Assembly: GCF_000499385.1 (NCBI RefSeq)
Contig: NW_013654497.1
Span: 1-22,194, forward strand
Reading direction: 5' to 3'
DNA length: 22,194 nt
From: Eimeria necatrix
Taxonomy: Eukaryota > Apicomplexa > Conoidasida > Eucoccidiorida > Eimeriidae
Made by a program: the position numbers and the translations under genes. This document shows positions 1 to 9,092 of this stretch, piece after piece. Numbering within the stretch: position 1 is the stretch's first letter; each line of letters opens with the position of its first letter. A model generated the notes under the pieces. It was not told the origin of the DNA, did not search any database, and worked only from the letters and a program-made list of their open reading frames with translations.

Positions 1-1052
1 CCACAACGAATATCAAATTCTGCTCGGCCACTTGCGCTGCCTTTGAAACGCCTAGACGGCTCGACAATGGAAAGGACCGGCGCCTGTCCAAAAAGCGCTA
101 ATGCTGACGCGTCCACTGGCGCCTTCCCGTTGACTGTGTGGACTGCCCTGCTAGTTCTTGACCCTTTGCATTGTTCCCACTGCAGAGTAACACATTTTGC
201 AATATTGTTGCAGAGCTGCATTGGCAGTTTTTCCTTAACTGAAAATGCAGGCATTGCAAACTCGAGACAGGTGCCTTTTATATAGGCGAAAGCTCAGACG
301 TGCCAGTCGTTATACGCACACACACAGGCACACACCCGAATTGATTAGAGTAGCAGCGCAACTCAAGAAAACGCCTGTGAATATTACGAAGAACACCCGG
401 CAAGCATACAAAAACACAAATGACTTTGAGCGCCGTGGTGCGCATTGTATCGCGTAGAAAAGCCCTCTTATTGCAAGAACCGAACTCAAGGACCAACGCT
501 CCAGGTGAACTACTGAACATGAGTGACGCACTTTCTGCGCGCTCGTCAGCCCCGGTACAAACACAATTTAGCTCATATTTTGTCTTCCAGTGCAGTTCTC
601 CAACGAACGCAGACTGTAGTTGAGAGCGCATAGGCTTGCTCGCTGTTTGTCTCCCTTCATGCCTTCTGCACGCTTTGCCAATTGCGCACGAGCGGTGAAC
701 CCTGCTTCAAATTGCCTGGTGAAGTCTGCTCCTGTACGAATGAAAACACATCGTGCAGAAAGCCCTAAATAACTTCACTTCAGGGCCGGAGATTGCACTT
801 CAAGCATCCCTGACACTACAGCAATGCAGGCTCTGCTTTTCACGATGCCACGGATGCCACAAGCACGCATGCAACTAAACGTAATGTGCTGCCTTTCAGC
901 CGGCAGTGTGTCCCGATTGCTGCCTTCCAACGCAGTCCGCGCCATCGTCTTCACGAAGATATTTGCAGCGAAGACAATACCTTGCCTACCACGAGGCAAT
1001 TGAAGCGACACTGAGGAGGCAATCGTGCGATTTCAGTTGCGCCATAACAAAC
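1..1052. other. Gene-free stretch, no recognised content
   Basis: Short frames on both strands overlap one another and none exceeds about 117 codons; no protein family is recognisable in any of them. The only simple-sequence feature is a brief CA run near 317-335. I see no convincing promoter, splice pair, tRNA or structured RNA. It reads as intergenic or intronic DNA. Confidence 0.6.
317..335. repeat. Short CA microsatellite, interrupted
   Basis: Five CA units (317-326) are interrupted by GG and followed by three more CA units and a C (329-335). It is short, with no sign of function. It is one of very few simple repeats in the window. Confidence 0.6.
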
Positions 1053-1286
1053 GTCGACATAGTAACGCATGCCAGTCACATTCCGTGACAGCAGCATATA
1101 ACCACCCAGCGCACTCCCTGCAGATTGTCATAGCCTGTGCATACAATTGTTACTGAAAAACCTCACCCTGTCGACATAGTAACGCATGCCAGTCACCTTT
1201 CCTGACAGCAGCATATAACCACCCAGCGCACTCCCTGCAGATTGTCATAGCCTGTGCATACAATTGTTACTGAAAAACCTCACCCT
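1053..1286. repeat. Tandem duplication, two copies of 117 bp
   Basis: Copy 1 (1053-1169) is followed directly by copy 2 (1170-1286) with a period of 117 bases. Both begin GTCGACATAGTAACGCATGC and end CTGAAAAACCTCACCCT. I count three substitutions in 117 positions (about 97% identity). All three fall within six bases: 1080 (A/C), 1083 (C/T) and 1085 (G/C). No similarity extends past either outer end except a single G. No long frame crosses the unit, so it looks like a fairly recent non-coding tandem duplication. Each copy carries one GCATGC site. Confidence 0.95.
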
Positions 1287-4200
1287 GCGATGGCAAACAG
1301 TGACAGCCTGGGAGACTCCTTCCGACTAACATTCAGCTTTGCCGCTCTCCACGTGTTGCACGTAGCTGCCGGTCATGGATGGATGCTCGCAGTGTTTGAT
1401 GATTGAGCAGAAGGAGCTGAAGGTGGTGTGAGCACTGCAGAGCGCAACGCACAAACTGTGAGTATGCAGCCCTTCCGTCACCTAATATATGCCGATTTCC
1501 AAACTCACGAGTTGTGCAGCCATACACGTTTTCGGTCTCTGTGACTGTAGTACAAGAGTACCACTTTTTGGAGACCTTGAGAATGACCACTTTGCGTCTT
1601 TAACCTCTCTGGCACCAAAACTGCAGACAGCGTTACGTTTCGTGCATGTTAGAAATGCCAAGAGTAATGAACTCCTTTGCTGTAAGATATGTGGAGCTGT
1701 GGAGCTTAGGACAAGTCAAGCTGCTGGAGAAACATTAATTTACTCCGTGTCGTTTTGATAGTGCTCATATATATGTCATGCTGCTAATGAGGAGCACAGC
1801 GTTGTACCAGTAGTGTACGTATACAGGGCTGTTGAATTCTGGGTCAAGCAGTGTCTGCGGCTGCCGCAATTCGCGCACGTTTACAGTCAAGTGAAAACGT
1901 TCATGTCAGCTGAAAAAAGAGATTCAAGGTTATTGTGAGTGTTCCAAAGATAGTATTTGTAGCATAAAAGTTGTCAAGGTCTCAGTCAAATGTTAGTGTC
2001 AGCGAGCCAGCTGCAAGCACGCAGTTTGATGGGTGTCAACAGTACTTGACAGAAAGCTAGGTAATATTACACTGCTCATTACTTCCAACCGCTTTTGTTT
2101 GCAAACATTTCAAAGTGTCAAGAGCGCTTTGCCAACCACTGCCACTCTATGCATAATGAAGTAGCTAAACGATAAGCACTTCGCAACTCAAGGCACCTTT
2201 CAGGCTGTTTGGCGCTCGTCGGCGCAAATCGTCATGTACGATGCTCGAAGCAGTGCTTTTGCTCTCTTCGTGGCCTTTTTCTCTGCAAAATACAGCTACC
2301 ATCAAATAGGGAATTCCATCAATAATGGCAGCTTTGCTTTTCGCTAGCGTTTGCGTTTTGTAACACCCAAGGCGTAGTCGCATTGTCTTGAATAGCATGC
2401 ACTCAAGCGCTTTATTGACGCTACGCATTGAACGCTTACAGACTTTTCAGTATGCCGAATCAGTTCTTTCCAGTGTCATATCTATTATATTCAAAACAGG
2501 AGGCGGGCGCTTCGCGAGGATTAAATCTGTAGGAACTACTTGCAACTCTGTTGCTGGCCTGTGGTAGGTCATCAAAAACACAGATTTGCGGTCCGGTGCA
2601 CCTAAATAATACTGTCATTTGAACGATAGCATCTCTCTTGTTTCAGCACACCAAGACATACGGGGATCACAACCACTAATAGATATGCGTTGCCCTCTTA
2701 ATAGGCTTGCATTACGCACAAAGGCCCAGTGCTGAACAATGCAGGCACACTCGAGCTCTTCCTTTGAAGGGTCTCTGCTGTTTTTTGGTAGTCGCGGAGA
2801 TATTGCAGTCCCTTTGAATTTGTAATGGAAGAAGTTGCTCCTTGCAGAGGTTGAAGCTTGGCTATTCGTGGCGCACTTCACTTAAATTCTAAACAATAGT
2901 TTCTTGGCTTCAAGGTATAGCCGCTGAGCGAAGGAAGTTGAAGACGATAACGCAAGCGACAAGACTGCAAAACAGACTGTCAAGCAGCCTTAGTACCACT
3001 GCATTATGATTGACAACCAGCACGCTCGTGCAACCTATTTCACTACACAACTCCGAGTCGGTCGATCTCACTGGCTGGTTTGGTCGAGAAGCCAGCAATT
3101 CAAATGCTCCATGGTCGGAGATCGGCTTCCCTTGATTGCAGCTGAGCAGTCAGTTTGCTGGCAGCTGCACTGAGCGTTGCATGCAGCACAGCTGTTGCTG
3201 AGATGCAGCACAAAGAGCTCCAACCGAAAAAATCACTCCTATCAGAAGTGTCTCTACACACTAACTCCGCATGCGTCACTAGGCTGACTAGTGATAAGAC
3301 TAGGGAATGTGAAGTTTGGTACACTGAGCAGGATCGGCGGCTTTTATGTCGCTTAGTGAGCGTCAACATGCTTCACTGTTCTTTCTGGGATTATGGCTTG
3401 AACCGTTATACCTTCTGTAGATTCGCCAAACTACGTAAAACATTTGGTGGATATTCCAGCCAGTTTTTTAGGCGTGTTGTAAATGGAATTCAGCAGGTTT
3501 ACAACATCATATGACAAACAAAATTGCCTGAACTCCTTGCCAAGAACAATTGACTAGGGCCAGCAATGGCAAACGAAATTTCCACAAGAATGTCAAATGC
3601 TGTAGTGTGCAGCATGGTTGCGTTCATTCAAACCACGCAATGGTAGTTCCTTACGAAGGGGGTGTGACACTAGCCAATGTCACTGTGCGGTTCCTGCAAG
3701 CAATCGTTGCAGGCTCAAAACACTACAAATGTCATATGCTTTGCTGAAAACAAAAACTTTGATTCCCACTCTCCGTACTGAAATGAATCATAAGCAGTTC
3801 TCTGTTGGCTCACGAAAACAATTATCTTCGTGGCGGGGAGGGTATACCTTTGTTTTTCCTCAATTATATTTTTTTCCATGCACAGCCTATCTGCAATCAA
3901 CACGTGACTCGAAATTGAAGAAGTATCCAAAACAAGGAGCGGAAGAGTCGGTCAAAATCCGATGAATCCCCAAACACCATTTCATTTGCCCAGTGCAGTT
4001 TCTGCCGAGGTCCCTTCAAATCAAAATATCTATATTTCCACCAGATACGATGGAAGACAATACCATGGTATCGCCTATCTTCTGAATTCCATGATACTTT
4101 TAGAAATCTCCTTACACTCCATACATTTGATGCCGAATCTGAACATATCCAATTGGCATGACGGTTCTCTTCTGTTGAGCAACTGTAAGCCACAACACGC

Positions 4201-4380
4201 TACCATGGCCTGCAAGAATGAACGGAGGAGGCTTATATTGCATCCAGAAACTTCGTTTTCAAAGCTTATGCGCTCGGGCAATGATCTAAAGACAGCTGGC
4301 ACCTTTATGCGACACACAGCTATGCAGCTGGTGAAATTGAAAGCGGAGAGCATGGCTGCATTACGGTCATGCGGTATGTG
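1287..4380. other. Gene-free stretch, no recognised content
   Basis: About 3 kb with only short overlapping frames on both strands and no recognisable product. Minor items: a GCTG/TGCA-rich patch around 3140-3215, and two short stems close together at 3664-3683 (6-bp arms) and 3693-3713 (7-bp arms, CCTGCAA with TTGCAGG). Stems of that size are expected by chance several times in a window this long. A 185-codon frame starts at 3962 and ends inside the dispersed repeat described at 4381. Confidence 0.55.
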
Positions 4381-4563
4381 GGACTGTCAAATTTCCCTGG
4401 CGTATTTCAGGGTAGGTGAACCGACGCATGCCTTGGCCCTGTACTCGAATATCTTAAGTTTGCACGGCTCACCGGCTTTGATTCAGAAAACAAACCATAA
4501 GGAACACAAATGCGTCTGAACTGTTTGGTTACGCCCATTGCCACGATGCACTCAGAATAGCAT
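4381..4563 (+). repeat. Dispersed repeat, copy A
   Basis: This aligns without gaps to 5728-5910 at an offset of 1347 bases. Over 4381-4560 I count 28 mismatches in 180 (about 84% identity). Identity is highest at 4441-4510, where only 3 of 70 bases differ. The region lies in the 3' end of an open frame that runs 3962-4519. In that frame both copies read through the same C-terminal residues (for example NILSLHGSPALIQKTNHKEH) and both end at the same TGA. From 4395 to the stop identity is about 90%; in the next 41 bases it is about 73%. This could be a decayed coding fragment of an unknown gene or mobile element, or a non-coding repeat that happens to be open. No family is recognised. Confidence 0.85.
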
Positions 4564-4695
4564 CCCCCGTTTGCCTTCATACTAACGACGCATGCCTGAC
4601 AGACAGAGCAAACGACTGTTGTGTCAAACCATCGATTTCCAGCAGCTCGTGGTAGTTCTGGACGCCTCAGATATTTATACGCTGTGAAGCACTAG

Positions 4696-4727
4696 ATGCA
4701 CAATCTGAAGATGTTGGCAGGTGGACG
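4696..4727 (+). repeat. Dispersed repeat, distal block of copy A
   Basis: These 32 bases match 6103-6134 with 5 mismatches (about 84%); the core is CTGAAGATGTT. The offset is 1407, which is 60 more than for the proximal block, so an insertion or deletion separates the two blocks. The order and strand are kept, which supports one longer, heavily diverged repeat of roughly 350 to 410 bp rather than two unrelated matches. The sequence between the blocks does not align convincingly by eye. Confidence 0.65.
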
Positions 4728-4797
4728 CGTTAATCGATCCTGCCGTCTTCTGCATTTCTACGTGTCTCCAAAAATTTTGCTGCACTCCACGTATTTC

Positions 4798-4822
4798 GTT
4801 CTTTCCTATCGAAGGAAAGAAT
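4798..4822. repeat. Inverted repeat, 9-bp perfect stem
   Basis: TTCTTTCCT at 4799-4807 is the exact reverse complement of AGGAAAGAA at 4813-4821, with a 5-base loop (ATCGA); a G-T pair can add one step outside. About one such stem is expected by chance in a window this size, so it is weak evidence for function. It sits in otherwise featureless DNA just past copy A of the dispersed repeat. Confidence 0.5.
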
Positions 4823-5727
4823 TGCATAGGAGGTCGTCGTTGCTGACCAACTGATCGACAAAAGGACAGCGCCACTGCGGCCTCCAAAACGTGCTACGAA
4901 GCCTCCTGTCACGTAGCGAAAGCTGTTGCCCTAAAACGCGCATCTTAGTATTCAGTTACGCTCCTTCCATATCCTAGAGCGACGTACGCCTACGCTGCTG
5001 GAGTGATTGTGAACAGACAGCGTGGCTGCACCACCGAACAAAGTGCAAAAGCATAGACTGGCTGTGCAGGCACGTCATCACGGTTTTAAGGCGCCCTCAC
5101 GGCCGCTGCAAGCTGCACTTGGTTGAAGTACTAATGACAAACCAAGGTCACCACGCTTGGTCTGGTCTGAAGCGCATCACAAGCAGAGCACCACGGCCAT
5201 TAGAGAAGGGTGCCTGTTGCCTGCTGCATGCTCACCAAGTCACGGAAACCAGGTCTAAGCGTACTTCGCCGTTCTCACATAGATTTCTATCTTCATGTAA
5301 ACACAGAGAACACGGCTACTAGGTTGGGCCGAGATACAAAACACGCAAACCCTTCCTACAAAACAAAAAGTCAATCAAGCAGCCCAAGCCGTGTGCTACG
5401 CGCAGCGGCACAGCCCCTCAAGCTCAAGCCCAGCGGCAACTCAGAGTTTCGTCTTCAAAATGTTCAGACCAAACCGTACGTATGTTTCCGATTTAAAGGA
5501 CGAACAAACCGCGCAGTTGAGATGATGGTAGCCTGCGAAGCAGTCGACTCCCTCAGAGGATGTATGGGACCGCACAAAAGCGGCAGAAAAAAACAAAAGT
5601 CCACCGCCACCCTAATTGTAGTGCACTGAAAGCACGCACAGGGCTCCCACAATTACTCGCTCTTCTCTAGGTACGCAACCGTGAATGTGACGCTGCTTTC
5701 GCCACAATGAATATGGATATACTGTGT
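4823..5727. other. Gene-free stretch between repeat copies
   Basis: Frames here are short (up to about 139 codons) and unrecognisable on both strands. No repeat, RNA gene or regulatory site could be supported. It separates the two copies of the dispersed repeat. Confidence 0.5.
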
Positions 5728-5910
5728 GGAATGTTGGCTTTCTCTGGCGTATCTGAGGGCCGGTGAACCGACATTTGCTTTGGCCCTGGACTCGAATATC
5801 TTAAGTTTGCACGGCTCACCGGCTTTGATTCAAAAAACAAACCATAAGGAACACAAAGGCGTCTGAATTGTCTGGTTGCGGCGATTTCTACAATGCAGTC
5901 ATAATATCGT
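5728..5910 (+). repeat. Dispersed repeat, copy B
   Basis: This is the partner of 4381-4563, same strand, about 84% identical without gaps. In the frame shared with copy A it encodes a matching C-terminal segment and the same TGA. Upstream the similarity at protein level continues for a few residues (VECWLSLAY here, WDCQISLAY in copy A). An in-frame TGA about 20 codons before the matching SLAY segment closes the frame in this copy. If the unit was ever coding, copy B is a remnant. Differences are spread over all three codon positions (about 4 first, 2 second, 6 third), so selection on protein is not demonstrated. Confidence 0.85.
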
Positions 5911-6102
5911 CACGCCAAACTCATGTGCAGCAGTGTTTCGCCAGTTTGGTGAAGCGCAGCGTTCAGTGCACTTGATCGAAGCTGGGGTATAGACCTTCGC
6001 ACAAAAGGCAGTTGCTGATTGACAAGAGAAAGGGAAATTTTTACACAAGCATTGCCAGCGCCCTAAGCCTCATGCACGTACGCTGGGACACAATAGAACA
6101 AC

Positions 6103-6134
6103 ATGCACAGCCTGAAGATGTTAGCACCTGGACG
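6103..6134 (+). repeat. Dispersed repeat, distal block of copy B
   Basis: Partner of 4696-4727, 27 of 32 bases identical, same strand and same order relative to the proximal block. It marks the likely far end of copy B. Confidence 0.65.
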
Positions 6135-6532
6135 TCCATAAATTCATTCGCTTTAGAAAATTTAAAGCAAGTTCAAAATTAGCTGGATGCTCTGTGTTTA
6201 CCAATGCCTGTGTATGTGTGCATAGTAGTTTTTGAAACGCAGTGTTGCGAAACGATTATGCGGCAGCTATTTAGGGCCCTTATGGCTTCTGTTGATTCGT
6301 TGCCAATGCACACTCTGCAGGCCGAAAGTAGCTTCACACTAAGAATGACGTATGCAGATCCACCTGATGCCTGGCGTGTGACTTCGCGTAAGTACTCTGA
6401 TGCTATAGGTACAATATTTCGCTAGCTTGAACAGCCTCGAAGCCTTGATACTCAAGCCGTGCGGCAGGTTGTGTTCCGTCAAATCTGTACCATGGTTTGA
6501 AGAAAAAGGTATACTTTAAAAGACATCTCTGA

Positions 6533-6588
6533 GGATACATTCAGTCGAGGAAACACGAAGAAAGCTAAGGACACATTCAGTTCAGGAA
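6533..6588. repeat. Imperfect 20-base direct repeat, period 36
   Basis: GGATACATTCAGTCGAGGAA (6533-6552) and GGACACATTCAGTTCAGGAA (6569-6588) differ at only three positions and are spaced 36 bases start to start. The period is a multiple of three, and in a minus-strand frame both give LNVS. The frame is short and unrecognised, so a coding reading is not supported. Confidence 0.5.
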
Positions 6589-6781
6589 TGAAGTCAAATA
6601 TTGGCGACACACAATCTGGGTGAGAATGCGATAACCAAGAAGGAAGCACCGATGGTGCGAAGGTTTCGGATGATGCGGGCATAGCGATGCACTCTAAGAA
6701 AAGTGCGAACGCTTCAATCTTTGAAGAGGGCTGTGACAATCAGTCACTGCTCTATCCCCACCAGCACAGGCATAAAGACAG

Positions 6782-6805
6782 ATACACAGATGTTATACAC
6801 AGATG
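6782..6805. repeat. 11-base direct repeat, period 13
   Basis: ATACACAGATG occurs at 6782-6792 and again at 6795-6805, separated by two bases. This looks like a small local duplication with no evident function. Confidence 0.6.
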
Positions 6806-7117
6806 CCATCCTTGAACGTCGCTATATTGTACATTTCACTGACCATGCTTCATAGCGTAGGCTTCATATCTCTGTTGTGGTTTGTAATCAACAAAGGAAG
6901 TAGCGCATTTGTCCAAACTTTGATATATTGGCACACACGTTTTTAATCTGAAAACTTGGCTTTGCGTGGCATCTAATTGATTAAAGCTCCAACATTCGTG
7001 TATCCTAGAGGAGAAGCATACCCTTACGATAGTGTTCTGGCATATGAAAGCATAGAGTTCATTTTTTAGTGATAGTAGTTCCTGCTGACTCTGGAAGGAT
7101 TGTAGACCGTGAATGGT

Positions 7118-7142
7118 TTGACCCTGTTGGAAGCAGGGTCGA
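7118..7142. repeat. Short stem-loop with 3-base loop
   Basis: GACCCTG (7120-7126) pairs exactly with CAGGGTC (7134-7140). Adding A-T and G-T pairs on both sides gives an 11-step stem with two G-T pairs and a GGA loop. The perfect core of 7 bp alone is not unusual for a window this long. Confidence 0.4.
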
Positions 7143-9064
7143 TGCATTCCGGTTATTAAGTTCGCAGCACAGTTAGCTCGCCCTAACAGCTGTGGCTAGA
7201 TAATGGGGATGATCGCGACAGCAACAGTGAAAGGTGAGTAAGTCTATTATGGTAGCGCTGTTTGCATCTGTGCTACACAGTAAAGAGTGCCCTGTCAAAC
7301 GCAATACAGATGCAGTCACTCTCGGACCTAGCCCATGGTGAGGCGTTTTAATAGTGAACTTGCATCTTTGGAACAAGCAAACTGTAGCGCGATAAAAGCT
7401 GCGGCAGCATACAACTCTCTGCGGCAACTTCATTGCTGAGCAACTGGCCTTTATGATAGCGTAAAAGCTTGGTTTTTTGGTCGTCACTCATCTCACATTC
7501 TGCGAGATTACACCATGCCATCAGCCAGTATGGAGCAATGCGTAGTGCAATATCATACGACGCGCTGACTGCGTGACAAGCAATTCAGCTACGAACAAGC
7601 AAAAATCCCTTCAAATCTCACGGCTCCCACAACGCACATCAAGCGTCCAGTTTCAAACAAAAACGTTTTTAACACTTCAAAGGGCAAGTGATCCTCAAAC
7701 GTATGAGACGAGTGCAGTTACGTTCAGTGTTCTGCAGTACTAAAATCAGAGAGTCTCGGACTGAATCTATTCTATTTATTCTCGGATACACTAGCCCAGA
7801 GAGAACGCACCAACTTGGAGTTGAAATGTCCAAATGTCCAATGGTATACAAAGTCCGTGACGCGTACAGATTCTTAAGTTCCTTGTGACCTTGGTGCTCT
7901 GACGGATATCTGCGAGGTTGCTGCAAATCGCCAGACGCTGCAGCTGAGTCCCCAGCTGCTATACAAGTTGTTAGAAAAACCCTTTAATGGCACAATTCGG
8001 AAAATAACCCGGTAAGAAATGAAAGTGCAGCATCAGCTTGTCCCTTAAGAGACGCCTGCATCACAGGTGACAGGCAAAAAAAAATCAGTTCCACGGCACA
8101 TAATCAACAGGGCACCCAGTGGGAAAGCTTCGCACTATCTGACGCCCCAAAAACGTGTCTCTATCGCTGCGATGCTGCCTTTTAAAATAGCTTATGTGTG
8201 GGTCGCTGATTCCAAAAGCCCGCAGCAGGTCTTGGTGTAGCTCACATGAGCGTTTCCGCACTGCAAAGCTTTTACTGAAAAACTGACGGCATCACTCCTG
8301 TACGCTGTTCATGCAGCTGCACTTTGGAAAGTGGAGACGGTTACTGATTATCATTTGGCTTCTTTTGTGCAACCAACATGAGCGGGAATCGTTTGTTAGC
8401 TGAGCATTTCCTTATCAAAATATTTACTAGAGCTAGATGCGTGTTAGCCACACTACCGCTATGTTAGGTACGGAAAGTATCTTCCATCTACAATACGGGG
8501 ACGGCTCAGGATGCAGTCCCAGTCAACAGTATTTTTTAGAGCGGTGCAACCCTTACCTACAATGGCTCTGGGAAACGTTTGATGCTGTAAATGCGTTGCA
8601 AAAGGACAACCAGCTATTATGGTATCCCTTTGCGTGAGTCGGGACTTATCGTGCGTACGTCCTTGTAGGGAAAAAAATGCAGCTTTCCCCTTAACTCATC
8701 CTTCAATCGCGTTACGTTGGTTGAAGTAAAGTGTATCCTGCTGCCAAGCCTTTTAGCTCTTTAATGAAAATAGATGGTTTCGGCAGCACAACTAACGGTC
8801 GTGCGTTTGGCCCCGCGGTTTTTGATCTTGCGGGCTTCGGGTTCATCTCATAAGATGCAGCATTTCTTGTTCGTGCACTTATGAAACGTTTGATGGGAAC
8901 GAGTGCGTTGTCAATTGCGTGCTGTAGAGAAGACGCAGACCTGGCTCCACAGCCGTAGCATTGAAAACTGACAATCTGCAGGCCAAGGAAGCTTGGTGTT
9001 GCTGTGCGCATGAAACACAGTTTCGCCCAGGAAAAGGAGTGCATGCACCTACTAAATAACAGCG

Positions 9065-9092
9065 CAGGGCACTACCTATAGGTAGTGCCCTG
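9065..9092. repeat. Perfect 28-bp palindrome
   Basis: CAGGGCACTACCTA (9065-9078) is followed at once by its exact reverse complement (9079-9092), with no spacer. The next outer pair (G 9064, A 9093) does not match, so the arms are exactly 14 bp. By chance a 14-bp arm with zero spacer is expected about 0.0001 times in 22 kb. It can form a cruciform in DNA, or serve as a two-fold symmetric protein site. The CAGGG...CCCTG ends resemble hAT-type transposon termini, but there is no matching 8-bp target duplication (TAACAGCG before, AGCTACCG after), so that is only a thought. A foldback assembly artefact is also possible. Confidence 0.95.

Larger units (their letters stand above)
6135..9064. other. 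Gene-free stretch with minor repeats
   Basis: No recognisable coding sequence on either strand; frames stay below about 110 codons. Small items are an imperfect direct repeat (6533-6552 and 6569-6588), an 11-base direct repeat (6782-6805), a stem at 7118-7142, a 7-bp stem at 7940-7959 (GCAGCTG with CAGCTGC), and a 12-base palindrome AAAAACGTTTTT near 7660. None identifies a gene or element. Confidence 0.55.

Noticed and set aside
317..335. CA run as a telomeric or regulatory repeat
   Set aside because: Only eight CA units with an interruption; ordinary microsatellite.
3664..3713. Two neighbouring short stems (6 bp and 7 bp)
   Set aside because: About ten stems with 7-bp arms and short loops are expected by chance in 22 kb, so the pair is not significant.
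3962..4519. Open frame of 185 codons, plus strand
   Set aside because: No recognisable domain, competing minus-strand frames of 90 to 98 codons in the same DNA, and only the last 40 or so codons have a homologue in the window, where copy B is closed upstream. Kept only as part of the repeat description.
9065..9092. Reading the palindrome as a bacterial-type terminator
   Set aside because: No loop, no T run after it and no bacterial gene context.
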